Shown: one piece after another, positions 1-6,694 of the stretch | How the letters are laid out: every line of letters starts with the position of its first letter | Numbering within the stretch: position 1 is the stretch's first letter | NCBI GenBank assembly: GCA_039927975.1 | Contig: JBDSTZ010000589.1 | Location: forward strand, 1-13,489 | Length of the DNA stretch: 13,489 bases | Direction: 5' to 3' | Source of the DNA: JBDSTZ01 sp039927975 | GTDB lineage: Bacteria; Pseudomonadota; Gammaproteobacteria; Burkholderiales; Burkholderiaceae_D | Notes under the pieces: generated by a model | Database searches by the model: none | The model's input: only the letters and a program-made list of their open reading frames with translations | What the model was told of the DNA's origin: nothing | Translations under genes and position numbers: made by a program

Positions 1-1473
1 TCGGTCGAGCTGCACCGGGCTGCGCACCAGGCGTTGGCCGCCATCTTTCGGCGAGGGCGGCTGCACCGCCTCGCGCAGCGGCTTGAGCCTGGGGCCGCCA
101 TTGGCGGCGGCGCCGCCTTCGACCCTGAACAGATGGAGCGAACCATCCTGGGCGGCCGCCGCCAGCACGGGGACGGAACCGCGTGCGCGCCGGATCAAGG
201 TCAGCGACTTCATGCTCGGATCGGCCAGGTCGAAGCACATCGTCACGGTCGCCAGTTTTTTCGAGAAGGCTTCGGCGCAGCCCAGATAGAAGGTATCGAG
301 CAGACGGGGTTCGCGGCCGAAGGGATAAAACACGCCGTCGAGCACTTGTGGGGTCGCGTTGGCGACGCCGTCGAGCGCCGGCGATTCGCCCGACTGCGGC
401 CCGAACGGGCAGGCGTCGTAGGTGGCGTCCGGGTTGATCAGCAGTTCGAGGCGGTCGAAGGTGGTGGCGGCGCCGGTGTGCTGCGTGGTGACGGCGCGCA
501 GCCAGCGGCTGGCGACGCCGCCAACTTCGTACGGCTCGACCGAACCGCGCGGCTTGAGCAGCGCCAGCGGGTCGGCCGGCGTGGGCGCGAGCGCCTGCCA
601 GGCAAGTTCGTCGCCGTCGCCCAGCTTGCCCCAGTATTCCCAGTGCGCGCCGGCGGGAAGCCCGGCGATGCCCGTCACCTTGATGGTCGCGGCCGCCTTG
701 ATGTCGAGCAGCTCGGTGTCGCCGATGTAGAGCGCGTGCAGCTGGCGGTTGCGGGCGACGCCGGCATCGAAGGGCGCGAAACTGGCGACGCGGCTGACCG
801 TGCTGCCGGCATCGACATCCTGGTCGAGCGGGAGCGCCAGCGTGACGATGTCGTTGTCGACCGTGACGACCCGATATTGATACGCGCCCAGTTGCAGCAG
901 CATCCCAGGCGCCAGCCCGATTTCAGGATCGAGTTGCAGGCGTGCGGCGCCTTTTTCGGCGAAGGCCCTGGTGCGCCAGGCGTTCGGCTGCGGGGGCGGC
1001 GGCTCGACATTGTCGATGCCCGGCGCCGGCAAATAGAAGGCGTCGTCTTGCGGGGCCACCGCTACCAGCGCGGCCAACTGGCCGGGCACCAGGGTCAGAT
1101 CGCTCTCGGTTTCGAACACGATGGGGCCGGCCGCGCTGTCGGCGCGCAGCTTGACCGGGGCACGCGCCAGCACCGGCTCGCGGCGCTGTTCGGTCAGGCG
1201 GAGCACCACCGGCATGCGGGCCGCGCGCGCGGCCTGGCCGGCGATGCCGAGCCAGTCGAGCAGGCCACGGGTATTTTTTTCACCGATGCGGTCGAGCCGC
1301 TCCGCGACTTCGGAATTGAAGCGCGCGGCGATGTCGAGCAGCGCCATGCCGAAGTCGCGCGAGGCGGGGTCGAGCTCCCAGGCGGGAACCCAGGCGCGCG
1401 CGCGTCGCAGCAGCTCGGCCGCGAATTCGCTCTTGCGGCGCGCGTCGACGGTCGGTGGCTGTGGTGTAGTCAT
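1..1473 (-). CDS. Baseplate wedge protein, Afp11/gp6 (J)-like, C-terminus beyond the window
   Basis: The frame is open from an ATG at 1473 to base 1 (491 codons), so the protein is truncated by the window edge. The N-terminus reads MTTPQPPTVDARRKSEFAAE, followed by AWVPAWELDPASRDFGMALLDIAARF, then RLDRIGEKN and LLDWLGIAG. This pattern of a helix pair, an Asp-rich turn and an LGI motif is typical of the putative baseplate assembly (TIGR02243-like, gp6/J) proteins of eCIS loci. Around residues 85-130 comes the usual beta-rich segment with PVVLRLTEQ and APVKLRADSAAGPIVFETES. In contractile tails this wedge protein forms the iris ring around the hub and couples baseplate opening to sheath contraction. 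The ATG overlaps the gp25 stop as ATGA (1470-1473), indicating translational coupling. Family members commonly run well beyond 600 residues, so much is missing. The assignment is good; the exact Afp number (11 versus 12) is inferred from position after gp25. Confidence 0.88.
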   Translation of the reverse strand, partial: MTTPQPPTVDARRKSEFAAELLRRARAWVPAWELDPASRDFGMALLDIAARFNSEVAERLDRIGEKNTRGLLDWLGIAGQAARAARMPVVLRLTEQRREPVLARAPVKLRADSAAGPIVFETESDLTLVPGQLAALVAVAPQDDAFYLPAPGIDNVEPPPPQPNAWRTRAFAEKGAARLQLDPEIGLAPGMLLQLGAYQYRVVTVDNDIVTLALPLDQDVDAGSTVSRVASFAPFDAGVARNRQLHALYIGDTELLDIKAAATIKVTGIAGLPAGAHWEYWGKLGDGDELAWQALAPTPADPLALLKPRGSVEPYEVGGVASRWLRAVTTQHTGAATTFDRLELLINPDATYDACPFGPQSGESPALDGVANATPQVLDGVFYPFGREPRLLDTFYLGCAEAFSKKLATVTMCFDLADPSMKSLTLIRRARGSVPVLAAAAQDGSLHLFRVEGGAAANGGPRLKPLREAVQPPSPKDGGQRLVRSPVQLDR

Positions 1474-1880
1474 CGCTGGCCGCCTTCGCGGAAATAGAAT
1501 GGATAGACCAGATTGCCGACCTGGTTGGTCAGACGCACCCGGTATTCGAGTTCGATCAGCAGCTGGCCGTCGGAATCCGGGCCGGCGGCGACACCGATCG
1601 AGGTCAGCTCGATGCGCGCTTCGTAGCGTGTCAGCGCGGCCTCGACTTCCGAGCGCACCCGTTGCAGCAGCGTGGTGTCGGTCGCCTCGAACACCAGCGC
1701 GTGCACGCCGCAGCCGAAATCGGGGCGCATGACGCGTTCGCCCGGCGCGGTCTCGATGATGATGCGGATCGCCTGGCGGATGTCGTCCTCGTACGCAGCG
1801 TCGGCCACGCGCCCGGTCGCCATGTCCAGCTGGACCGGGAAGGCCCAGCCACGGCCCAGGAATTGCTTGCGATCGTCCAT
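1470..1880 (-). CDS. GPW/gp25-family baseplate wedge protein (Afp9-like), 136 aa
   Basis: This is a small baseplate wedge subunit of the gp25 family, which in phage tails, T6SS (TssE) and eCIS bridges the first sheath ring to the wedge. The sequence starts with MDDRKQFLGRGWAFPVQLD and contains AAYEDDIRQAIRIIIETAPG followed by ERVMRPDFGCGVHALVF. The E-R-x-x-R-P-x-F-G core is the conserved gp25 signature that contacts sheath and gp6 helices. The C-terminal half is a beta-hairpin region ending YFREGGQR. At 136 residues its length is normal. It begins 10 nt after the PAAR stop, with a strong AGGAAGGA ribosome-binding site, and its stop overlaps the start of the next baseplate gene as ATGA. Confidence 0.93.
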   Translation of the reverse strand: MDDRKQFLGRGWAFPVQLDMATGRVADAAYEDDIRQAIRIIIETAPGERVMRPDFGCGVHALVFEATDTTLLQRVRSEVEAALTRYEARIELTSIGVAAGPDSDGQLLIELEYRVRLTNQVGNLVYPFYFREGGQR

Positions 1881-1890
1881 GCTGTCCTTC

Positions 1891-2184
1891 CTATCCGATC
1901 AATACGTTATTGGCGCCGCTGACGATCGGGTTAGGCGCCCCGGCTTCGACGATCATGTCGCCGACCCGCGCGGCGGGCTGGCCGCCGATCATCACCGTCA
2001 CGCTGCCAACCGCCACCGCACCGCCGACGTGCGGCTTCGGGCCGTCCGACAGCGGGCAGGCGTGAACGTCGCCAACGCGCCAGGCCGGCATGCCGCCGAT
2101 CAGGACCGTGGCGCAGCCCGGCGCGGCGCCCAGGGGGCTGCCGTGGCTGGTGCTGTCGCCGACACGCGCTGCTGGCATTCCCAT
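1891..2184 (-). CDS. PAAR-domain spike tip protein, 97 aa
   Basis: This PAAR-repeat protein would cap the trimeric spike with a sharp, metal-stabilised cone. Internal repeats are visible: MPAARVGD at the N-terminus, GGMPAWRVGD near residue 31 and GGQPAARVGD near residue 68. Candidate zinc ligands are His14, His41, Cys43 and His52, matching the three-His/one-Cys set of PAAR tips. The protein has no C-terminal extension, so it is a plain tip rather than an effector fusion. It lies 23 nt after the spike gene with an AAGGAG ribosome-binding site and directly before gp25. That gives the hub-spike-tip-wedge order seen in many eCIS clusters. Confidence 0.93.
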   Translation of the reverse strand: MGMPAARVGDSTSHGSPLGAAPGCATVLIGGMPAWRVGDVHACPLSDGPKPHVGGAVAVGSVTVMIGGQPAARVGDMIVEAGAPNPIVSGANNVLIG

Positions 2185-2207
2185 GCTGCTCTCCTTGAGG
2201 CGGTGCC

Positions 2208-2861
2208 TCAGTTGATATTGATAAGCGGAGCTTCGAGTTTCAGGGTTGCGCCGCCCTTGAGCGTGGCCTGGGCGCTGGCCTCGATCGACACCGAGGCGCC
2301 CTTGAGCACCAGCTTGCCCTTTGCCTCCAGGGTCACGGCGCCGCTGCCGGTCTTGATGGCGAGGCTGTTGCCCTTGCCGTCGTCGAGGCGGACGCCGTCG
2401 TCGTCGAGCACGAGCTGCTTGCCGTCCGCGAGCTTGAGCGTGACCGCGCCCTTGGCGCCGTCGTCGAATTCGAGCCGGTGGCCGCTGCGCGAACAGATCG
2501 TGCGCTTGTTGTTCTTGCCGTCGGCGTTGTCCTCTGGCGGCTTGTGCTTGCCGTTCCAGAGAGCCCCGATCACGTAGGGAAATCGCAGATCCTCGCGCTC
2601 GAAAGCGACCAGCACCTCGTCGCCGACCTCCGGCAGGAAATACACGCCGCGCTCGCCCCCTGCCATCGGCACGGCGATGCGCGCCCAGTAGCTGTTGCGG
2701 TCCTGGTCGTGCCAGGGGTAGCTGACCTTGACGCAGTAGCTCGACGGCACGTCCTCGTTGCGCGGGTTGCTGTTGTGGGTGACCACCGCCACCGCCACGC
2801 CCTTGACGTAGCCGCCCGCTTCTAGGCCGGTCTCCTTCGGCGCGCTGTCCATCAGGCTCAT
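2208..2861 (-). CDS. Baseplate spike protein, gpV/VgrG C-terminal-like (OB-fold plus beta-helix), 217 aa
   Basis: This protein corresponds to the spike half of Afp8/VgrG. An OB-fold occupies roughly residues 15-105: GYVKGVAVAVVTHN, then YCVKVSYPWHD, WARIAVPMAGGERGVYFLPE, VGDEVLVAFEREDLRFPYVI and GALWNGKHKPPED. These are the hallmark strands of phage gpV/gp5 OB domains. From about residue 120 the sequence becomes short alternating strands (LKLADGKQLVLDDDGVRLDD, LVLKGASVSIEASAQATLKG) ending LEAPLININ. This is expected for a triple-stranded beta-helix that would trimerise into the needle. The start overlaps the hub stop as ATGA (2858-2861). In Afp and PVC the hub and spike are one polypeptide; here they are two coupled genes. 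Confidence 0.92.
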   Translation of the reverse strand: MSLMDSAPKETGLEAGGYVKGVAVAVVTHNSNPRNEDVPSSYCVKVSYPWHDQDRNSYWARIAVPMAGGERGVYFLPEVGDEVLVAFEREDLRFPYVIGALWNGKHKPPEDNADGKNNKRTICSRSGHRLEFDDGAKGAVTLKLADGKQLVLDDDGVRLDDGKGNSLAIKTGSGAVTLEAKGKLVLKGASVSIEASAQATLKGGATLKLEAPLININ

Positions 2862-3979
2862 AGTGCGGTCTCCTTGATCTTGAAACGGGTGCGGTAGCCG
2901 CCGGCGTCGATCTTGTGGGTGGCCTGCTGGACGTAGTAAGTCTTGGAGAACGGGGCGCCCAAACCGCTCAATTCGATATTCCGGTCAGGCAGGATCTCGG
3001 GCACACCGATCGATTCGGCGTCGCCGGTGAGGAACTGTTTGGCGTTTTCGTTGAGCGCGGCCTTGGCCCGCATGTCGGCTTCGGCCTGGGTGAAGACCGG
3101 TTGGCGCAGGCGCAGCACCGGCTGCTTGCGGCTGTCGCGCACGACGCTCGAAAACAGGTCGGCGGGGCTTTTCTGGCGCGCTTCCTTGCCCGAGAAATCG
3201 CCGCTGGCGGCGCGCCCGATGATTTTCTTCTGCTGCTTCGGGTCCCAGCCATAGACTTCGACGGCGCTGACCTGGCCGGCCAGGTTGGCGGTCGGCTTGA
3301 AGCTGAGGAGGCCGGCGCCCCAGGCCAGGGTGAGGATGCTGCCGGCGCGGTCATTCGGCTTGCCAAACTTGAGCACACTCTTTCTGCCGCTGTCGTCGAC
3401 ATACAGCTCGTAGTGATTGCGCTCGGCGAGCTTCTTGATGAATTCGAAATCGCTCTCCTGATTTTGCTCGATCTGGGCCTGCTGCAGCTTGGTCGTTTCG
3501 ATCGCGGCCTGCAGATTGTGGAAGCTGGCGATTTCCTGCACCGCCTCGCTGTCGCGCGTCTTCGACCAGGTGCGCGAGCTTTTGCCGTTGGTGAGCGGAA
3601 AGGCGTTGTCATAACCGGAGATCGACAGTTCCGGGCCGCCGGCTTCGGGGAAGCTGGTCGAGACCTCGGTGATCACGCCGCGCATGATGACAGGCACGCT
3701 CTTGGCGTCGCCGTAGCCCATGCAGATTTCGACTTCGGCGCCGAAGGCCAGCAGTTCGAGTACGGGCTTGCCTTCGCCGGTGGTGAAGCGGTGATCCTTG
3801 AAGCTGTAGGTGTCGGTGACGAGAAAACTGAAACGCGCGCTGCCGCCCAGCACCAGGTCGGCCTCGACCTGCGACACCGGGACCAGGTGCTCGCGCATCA
3901 GGTCGCGCCCGTTCACGCGGACGTAGAAGGCGGGGGCGTAAAAGCCGCCGTACTTAGCGGACAGGGTTGCCAGATCCAT
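2858..3979 (-). CDS. Central hub protein, phage late control gpD/gp27-like (Afp8 N-terminal equivalent), 373 aa
   Basis: This is the trimeric hub that links the inner tube to the spike. The N-terminus reads YAPAFYVRVNGRDLMREHLV, followed by SFLVTDTYSFKDHRF and a strand-rich block with VPVIMRGVITEVSTSFPE. The motif GGPELSISGYD near residue 120 and EIASFHNL plus NQESDFEFIKKLAERNHYEL around residues 150-190 are classic for phage late control D / VgrG hub domains. The C-terminus (FSKTYYVQQATHKIDAGGYRT) matches the final hub strands. The ATG at 3979 has a GGAGGAG ribosome-binding site just upstream, lying inside the end of the upstream LysM gene, giving a 26-nt overlap. The stop overlaps the spike start. 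The 373-residue length fits a stand-alone hub. Confidence 0.92.
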   Translation of the reverse strand: MDLATLSAKYGGFYAPAFYVRVNGRDLMREHLVPVSQVEADLVLGGSARFSFLVTDTYSFKDHRFTTGEGKPVLELLAFGAEVEICMGYGDAKSVPVIMRGVITEVSTSFPEAGGPELSISGYDNAFPLTNGKSSRTWSKTRDSEAVQEIASFHNLQAAIETTKLQQAQIEQNQESDFEFIKKLAERNHYELYVDDSGRKSVLKFGKPNDRAGSILTLAWGAGLLSFKPTANLAGQVSAVEVYGWDPKQQKKIIGRAASGDFSGKEARQKSPADLFSSVVRDSRKQPVLRLRQPVFTQAEADMRAKAALNENAKQFLTGDAESIGVPEILPDRNIELSGLGAPFSKTYYVQQATHKIDAGGYRTRFKIKETAL

Positions 3980-4658
3980 CAGGCTCCTCCATCGGTGGCA
4001 GTACGAACCAGTCGCCGGGGGCGATGTCGCGCGGGTCGTCGATGTCGTTGGCGGCGCAGATCAGGGTCCATGCGCCGACGTCGCCATATTCGCGCGCGGC
4101 CAGCGCCCACAGGCTGTCGCGGCCGATGATGGCGCGCCGCTTGCTTTTGTCGGACGATTCGCGGCGCGGGCGCTCGAGCTGCTGCTTGAGGGTGCGGTAT
4201 TCCTTGAACGTCACGCTCAAGGTGGCGCGCGCCGGGGTGCCGTCGGGGTGGAACACGGTCACCTTGTGGCCGAGCTTTTCCATCACCGCGACGAATTCCA
4301 GCGGCCCCCAGTTGAAGCGGACCGGCGGCGGCGCGTGCAGGTCGCGGTCGATATTGAGCAGGTTGTTCAGTTCGCGCAGGCGCTGCAGCACCGAGCGTTG
4401 TTCGGCGTGCTCGCGCGAGGTGGGGCCGGCCGGATCGGTGTAGTCGTCGAGGAAGAGCTCCATGCTCAGTTGGTCGGCATCGCCATTGACGAAGTGGATC
4501 AGTGGGCTGGCCAGGCCGGGAACCGGCGTGCTTTTATAGACATTGCTGCGGTCGAAGCTGTAACCGTTCGGGTTGAACAGTACGCTGATCACCTTGCCGC
4601 TCTGGCCTTCGCCACCGAGCACCGTGATGGTGGCCTTCTTTAGCTGTTTGTTGTCCAT
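3954..4658 (-). CDS. eCIS tube-end/baseplate adaptor with LysM domain (Afp7-like), 234 aa
   Basis: The N-terminal part carries the CIS tube-protein signature: KKATITVLGGEG, then VISVLFNPNGYSFDRSNVYK and LIHFVNGDADQLSMELFLDD (residues about 8-72). An acidic/polar connection follows, then FNWGPLEFVAVMEKLGHKVT and ATLSVTFKEYRTL. The C-terminal region, about residues 175-222, is a LysM-like module: DSLWALAAREYGD, then WTLICAANDIDDPRDIAPGD and WFVLPP. In phage and eCIS baseplates such LysM proteins (gp53/Afp7 class) clamp the hub to the tube and wedges rather than binding cell wall. The gene follows the Arg/Pro-rich gene by 11 nt. Its ribosome-binding site AAGGAA begins inside the upstream TAA stop. 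It overlaps the hub gene by 26 nt. Confidence 0.9.
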   Translation of the reverse strand: MDNKQLKKATITVLGGEGQSGKVISVLFNPNGYSFDRSNVYKSTPVPGLASPLIHFVNGDADQLSMELFLDDYTDPAGPTSREHAEQRSVLQRLRELNNLLNIDRDLHAPPPVRFNWGPLEFVAVMEKLGHKVTVFHPDGTPARATLSVTFKEYRTLKQQLERPRRESSDKSKRRAIIGRDSLWALAAREYGDVGAWTLICAANDIDDPRDIAPGDWFVLPPMEEPDGSGNPVR

Positions 4659-4669
4659 GGCCCGGTTCC

Positions 4670-5680
4670 TTACAGTCCGCGCCGTTCGCGCTCGATGCGC
4701 AGGCGTTGTTCGGCGCGCCGCAGCACGTCCTCGACCAAGCGTTCGGTGAGGGCCGCGTCAAGCTGGATGGGCGCTGGCGCCGGGCGATTGGGCGGCATGG
4801 TGAAGGCGGTTGCGGAGGGGCCTGGAACAGTGACGGCGGTCGGCGCATCGTGGAGTGGCTGTCCAATGGGGGCGGAGGCACTGGCCGGGCGGGGCGTGCC
4901 GGCGCGCCATACCAGTTCGGCGCGCATGGCTTGCCTGGCCAGCGCGGCGGCGGTCGGCTGGCTTGCGCGTGGAGCGAACCAGTCGAGCTTGACGATGGGC
5001 GCCGGCACCGTGCGGTCCGTGTTGAAGTTTAGCGGTGGCGCGATCCGGTGCTGCCCTGCGCGCGCGGAGGGCGCGCCGGTTGCTGTGATCGCGCGTCGTA
5101 CGGGCTTCGCCTGCCACGCAAGCGCGGCGGCGCGGCGAGGCAGGGCGGCCTTGAAGCCTTGTTCGATGTGCTTTGGCCGAGCGGGCGATTCGTTGGCAAG
5201 GCCCCCCGCGAACGTTTTCGCGGGGGGCGACTGTGAAAGCGCAGCGGCGCCAGGCCCCTGACGGCGCGCCGGGAACATCGTGGCGACAGGCTGCGTGGTG
5301 GCCCGAACGATGGTGCGGCTGCCCCAGCGGTGCTCGATGCGGCTCGGTGCACCGGGGGCCCCGGGACGACCGGCGCGGCCGGAGGAACCGGGTTGCCCCG
5401 GGAGTGAGGGCAGCCGCATTGGCGCCACCATGGCTGCAGAACGGGATGGCAACACCCGCGTGCGCTCGCGCAGCGTGGTCCGCTCGATGCGCTGCGGTGC
5501 ATGGCGGGGCGCGATGCGGGCGGGTACTGGCCTGGCGGCCACCCGGCGCCAGCGCAAGCCGACCGGTTGCCATTGATCGTTGTCGTCAGGCGAGCGGCGG
5601 CGCAGGCCACGCGCGGCCGGCAGCGGGCGAAAACGCTTGCGGATCAGGCGCGCCGGCAGCGGGCGGCGCGGCGTGATCAT
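4670..5680 (-). CDS. Arg/Pro/Ala-rich low-complexity protein at the Afp6 position, 336 aa
   Basis: I do not recognise a family for the bulk of this protein. The start is set at the ATG at 5680, which overlaps the tube stop as ATGA; a longer in-frame reading only runs back through the tube gene. The protein is very basic and poor in predicted structure, with dense Arg, Pro and Ala throughout. Residues 95-112 form six consecutive Gly-X-Y triplets (GQP GSS GRA GRP GAP GAP). Only the last 30 residues look ordered: a charged amphipathic helix, LTERLVEDVLRRAEQRLRIE, ending RERRGL. It sits between the second tube gene and the LysM adaptor, exactly where Afp/PVC loci carry the tiny afp6/pvc6 gene. 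The C-terminal helix may be the conserved part and the rest a disordered extension (inference). The coding frame is supported by operon spacing and by its stop placed just before the next ribosome-binding site. Function is unknown. Confidence 0.75.
   Translation of the reverse strand: MITPRRPLPARLIRKRFRPLPAARGLRRRSPDDNDQWQPVGLRWRRVAARPVPARIAPRHAPQRIERTTLRERTRVLPSRSAAMVAPMRLPSLPGQPGSSGRAGRPGAPGAPSRIEHRWGSRTIVRATTQPVATMFPARRQGPGAAALSQSPPAKTFAGGLANESPARPKHIEQGFKAALPRRAAALAWQAKPVRRAITATGAPSARAGQHRIAPPLNFNTDRTVPAPIVKLDWFAPRASQPTAAALARQAMRAELVWRAGTPRPASASAPIGQPLHDAPTAVTVPGPSATAFTMPPNRPAPAPIQLDAALTERLVEDVLRRAEQRLRIERERRGL
5201..5228. repeat. Perfect 12-bp inverted repeat (hairpin) inside the Arg/Pro-rich gene
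   Basis: The arm GCCCCCCGCGAA at 5201-5212 is followed by a 4-nt loop and its exact complement TTCGCGGGGGGC at 5217-5228. The stem is perfect and almost all G-C, so a strong RNA hairpin is expected in either strand. On the operon (minus) strand it is not followed by a U-tract, so it does not look like an intrinsic terminator. It encodes residues around SPPAKTFAGG of the low-complexity protein. Confidence 0.7.
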
Positions 5681-6102
5681 GCGCCCCTCCGCAGGCCGTG
5701 GTGGGCAAATTCGACGCTTTCCATGGTCACCTGGGAGGTGTTGGCGTCCAGGTCGGAGACTGACCACTTGACCGGGTAGGCGTGGTCGACATGCCAGGTC
5801 CAGCGGCTTGCGCCTTCGTGGTCTTGCAAGGAGACGGTGATGGTCTTGCGTTCGATGTCGCCATTTGATACCGCGAGCGCCCAGTTCCACAGGGTGTCCT
5901 GCGCGAGGCCGCGTTCGAGCACCAGGTTGGCGTAGCTGACCTGGGTGAACAGTTTGTGTTCGTAGTCGTTGACGCCGCCCTCGCGCACCGATTCAACGCG
6001 CACCTCGCGCGCGACGCCCTTGACGCGCATGAAGCCGGCGGCCGCGATCCCGTCGATCTCGACCAGGAAACGAAAACCGTGCAGTGGGTCCTGTCGTGCC
6101 AT
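5677..6102 (-). CDS. Second inner-tube protein (Afp5-like, gp19 family), 141 aa
   Basis: This is a tail-tube protein paralogous to the one at 6695-7141: MARQDPLHGFRFLVEIDGIA here against MARDKDPLRNFRFKLVIGNL there. It contains AAGFMRVKGVAREV, then YEHKLFTQVSYANLVLERGL, LWNWALAVSNGDIERKTITV and DHAYPVKWSVSDLDA, which is the standard gp19-like tube fold, and it ends VESVEFAHHGL. In Afp/PVC, the second tube gene (Afp5) forms the first ring that adapts the symmetric tube to the hub and baseplate, and its place just before the baseplate genes fits that role. It starts 35 nt after the DUF6760-like stop with a modest AGGCAGG ribosome-binding site. Its stop overlaps the next start as ATGA. Confidence 0.92.
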   Translation of the reverse strand: MARQDPLHGFRFLVEIDGIAAAGFMRVKGVAREVRVESVREGGVNDYEHKLFTQVSYANLVLERGLAQDTLWNWALAVSNGDIERKTITVSLQDHEGASRWTWHVDHAYPVKWSVSDLDANTSQVTMESVEFAHHGLRRGA

Positions 6103-6137
6103 GTCGCCTGCCTGTCAGTCTGATGATTCTTGTGAGT

Positions 6138-6317
6138 TCACACGTCGAAGGGATTGGGCGCCGCGCCATCGAGCCTGCGGTTGATCGCCGACACTTCGCG
6201 GCACCAGCGGCGCCGTTCCGCGTGTTCGAGTCCCATCAATTCCGCCCAACCCCAGTGCAGGTGGAAAGCGATGAAGGCCATCTCCTCGTACAACTGCTTG
6301 CGTGGATAGGCCTTCAG
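6138..6317 (-). CDS. DUF6760 / P2 GpE-like small protein, 59 codons, non-canonical start or -1 frameshift extension
   Basis: This frame has no ATG/GTG/TTG at its natural beginning. It can start at a CTG at 6317 that overlaps the upstream TGA as CTGA, or be entered by a -1 shift. It reads LKAYPRKQLYEEMAFIAF, then HLHWGWAELMGLEHAERRRW, and ends INRRLDGAAPNPFDV. The FHxHW block, the L-x-x-L-E-H-x-E-R-R-R-W block and the I-N-R-R tail match my memory of DUF6760 proteins in eCIS loci. They also resemble the short GpE (E') domain of P2-like phages, an FHW motif followed by an EL..W helix, which is made by frameshifting from gene E. Internal TTG (6293) and ATG (6281) codons exist but would remove the conserved YP..QLYEE start. 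A GGGGGA stretch at 6326-6321 could serve as a ribosome-binding site or as a slippery run. It probably assists tail-length or tube assembly as part of the chaperone pair (inference). Confidence 0.8.
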   Translation of the reverse strand: MKAYPRKQLYEEMAFIAFHLHWGWAELMGLEHAERRRWCREVSAINRRLDGAAPNPFDV

Positions 6318-6670
6318 GCTTCCCCCAGCATGGCCCGCCCGCCGCTGTCGGCGTCGACATCGTCGGCGCCGTTGAGCCGTTCATACAGGCGCTGCAGGTA
6401 GTCGAGGTCGGAGGCGAACAGGCCCTCGATGGTGCGGGTGTCGATGTCGGTAAGGCCGCCCAACCGCAGGATGACGCGCGAGAGCACGATCACGGTGAGG
6501 TAGGCGGCGTTCTGCTGCACGCGCGGATCGCGCAGCGGCAGGATTTCGTCGGCGGCGGTGGCCAGGCGCATGACGCCGTCGCGATGGAGCACGCCGGCGC
6601 TGTCGACATAGCCCTTGGGCAGGGTGAATTCTATTTCGGTGGCAAAGCCGATTCGGTGCGGTGCGTTCAT
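6314..6670 (-). CDS. Tail assembly chaperone-like protein (P2 gpE/TAC type), 118 aa
   Basis: The sequence runs MNAPHRIGFATEIEFTLPKG, then YVDSAGVLHRDGVMRLATAA, DEILPLRDPRVQQNAAYLTV, IVLSRVILRLGGLTDIDTRT and IEGLFASDLDYLQRLYERLN. A short beta-rich N-terminus (E-F-x-L-P-K-G), a helical middle with D-P-R-V, and a final 'L-F-x-x-D-L-x-Y-L' helix resemble phage tail assembly chaperones (E/gp41 class). These engage the tail-completion or tape-measure protein during tube growth. The gene sits between the two tube genes, 24 nt after the first one, with a GAGGAG ribosome-binding site. Its stop codon (6316-6314) is embedded in the CTGA overlap with the following GpE-like frame. Family assignment rests on organisation and weak sequence resemblance, so it is moderate. 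Confidence 0.75.
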   Translation of the reverse strand: MNAPHRIGFATEIEFTLPKGYVDSAGVLHRDGVMRLATAADEILPLRDPRVQQNAAYLTVIVLSRVILRLGGLTDIDTRTIEGLFASDLDYLQRLYERLNGADDVDADSGGRAMLGEA

Positions 6671-6694
6671 CTCGTTTCTCCTCGATTGGCAAAG

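Noticed and set aside
34..1497. Long plus-strand open frame (487 codons) opposite the baseplate gene
   Set aside because: It is antisense to a clearly recognisable Afp11-like protein. Its composition (Arg/Gly/Gln-rich, no motifs) is typical of the mirror frame of GC-rich coding DNA.
2915..4129. Plus-strand open frame of 404 codons
   Set aside because: Antisense to the gpD-like hub and the end of the LysM adaptor. No recognisable domain; a GC-bias shadow.
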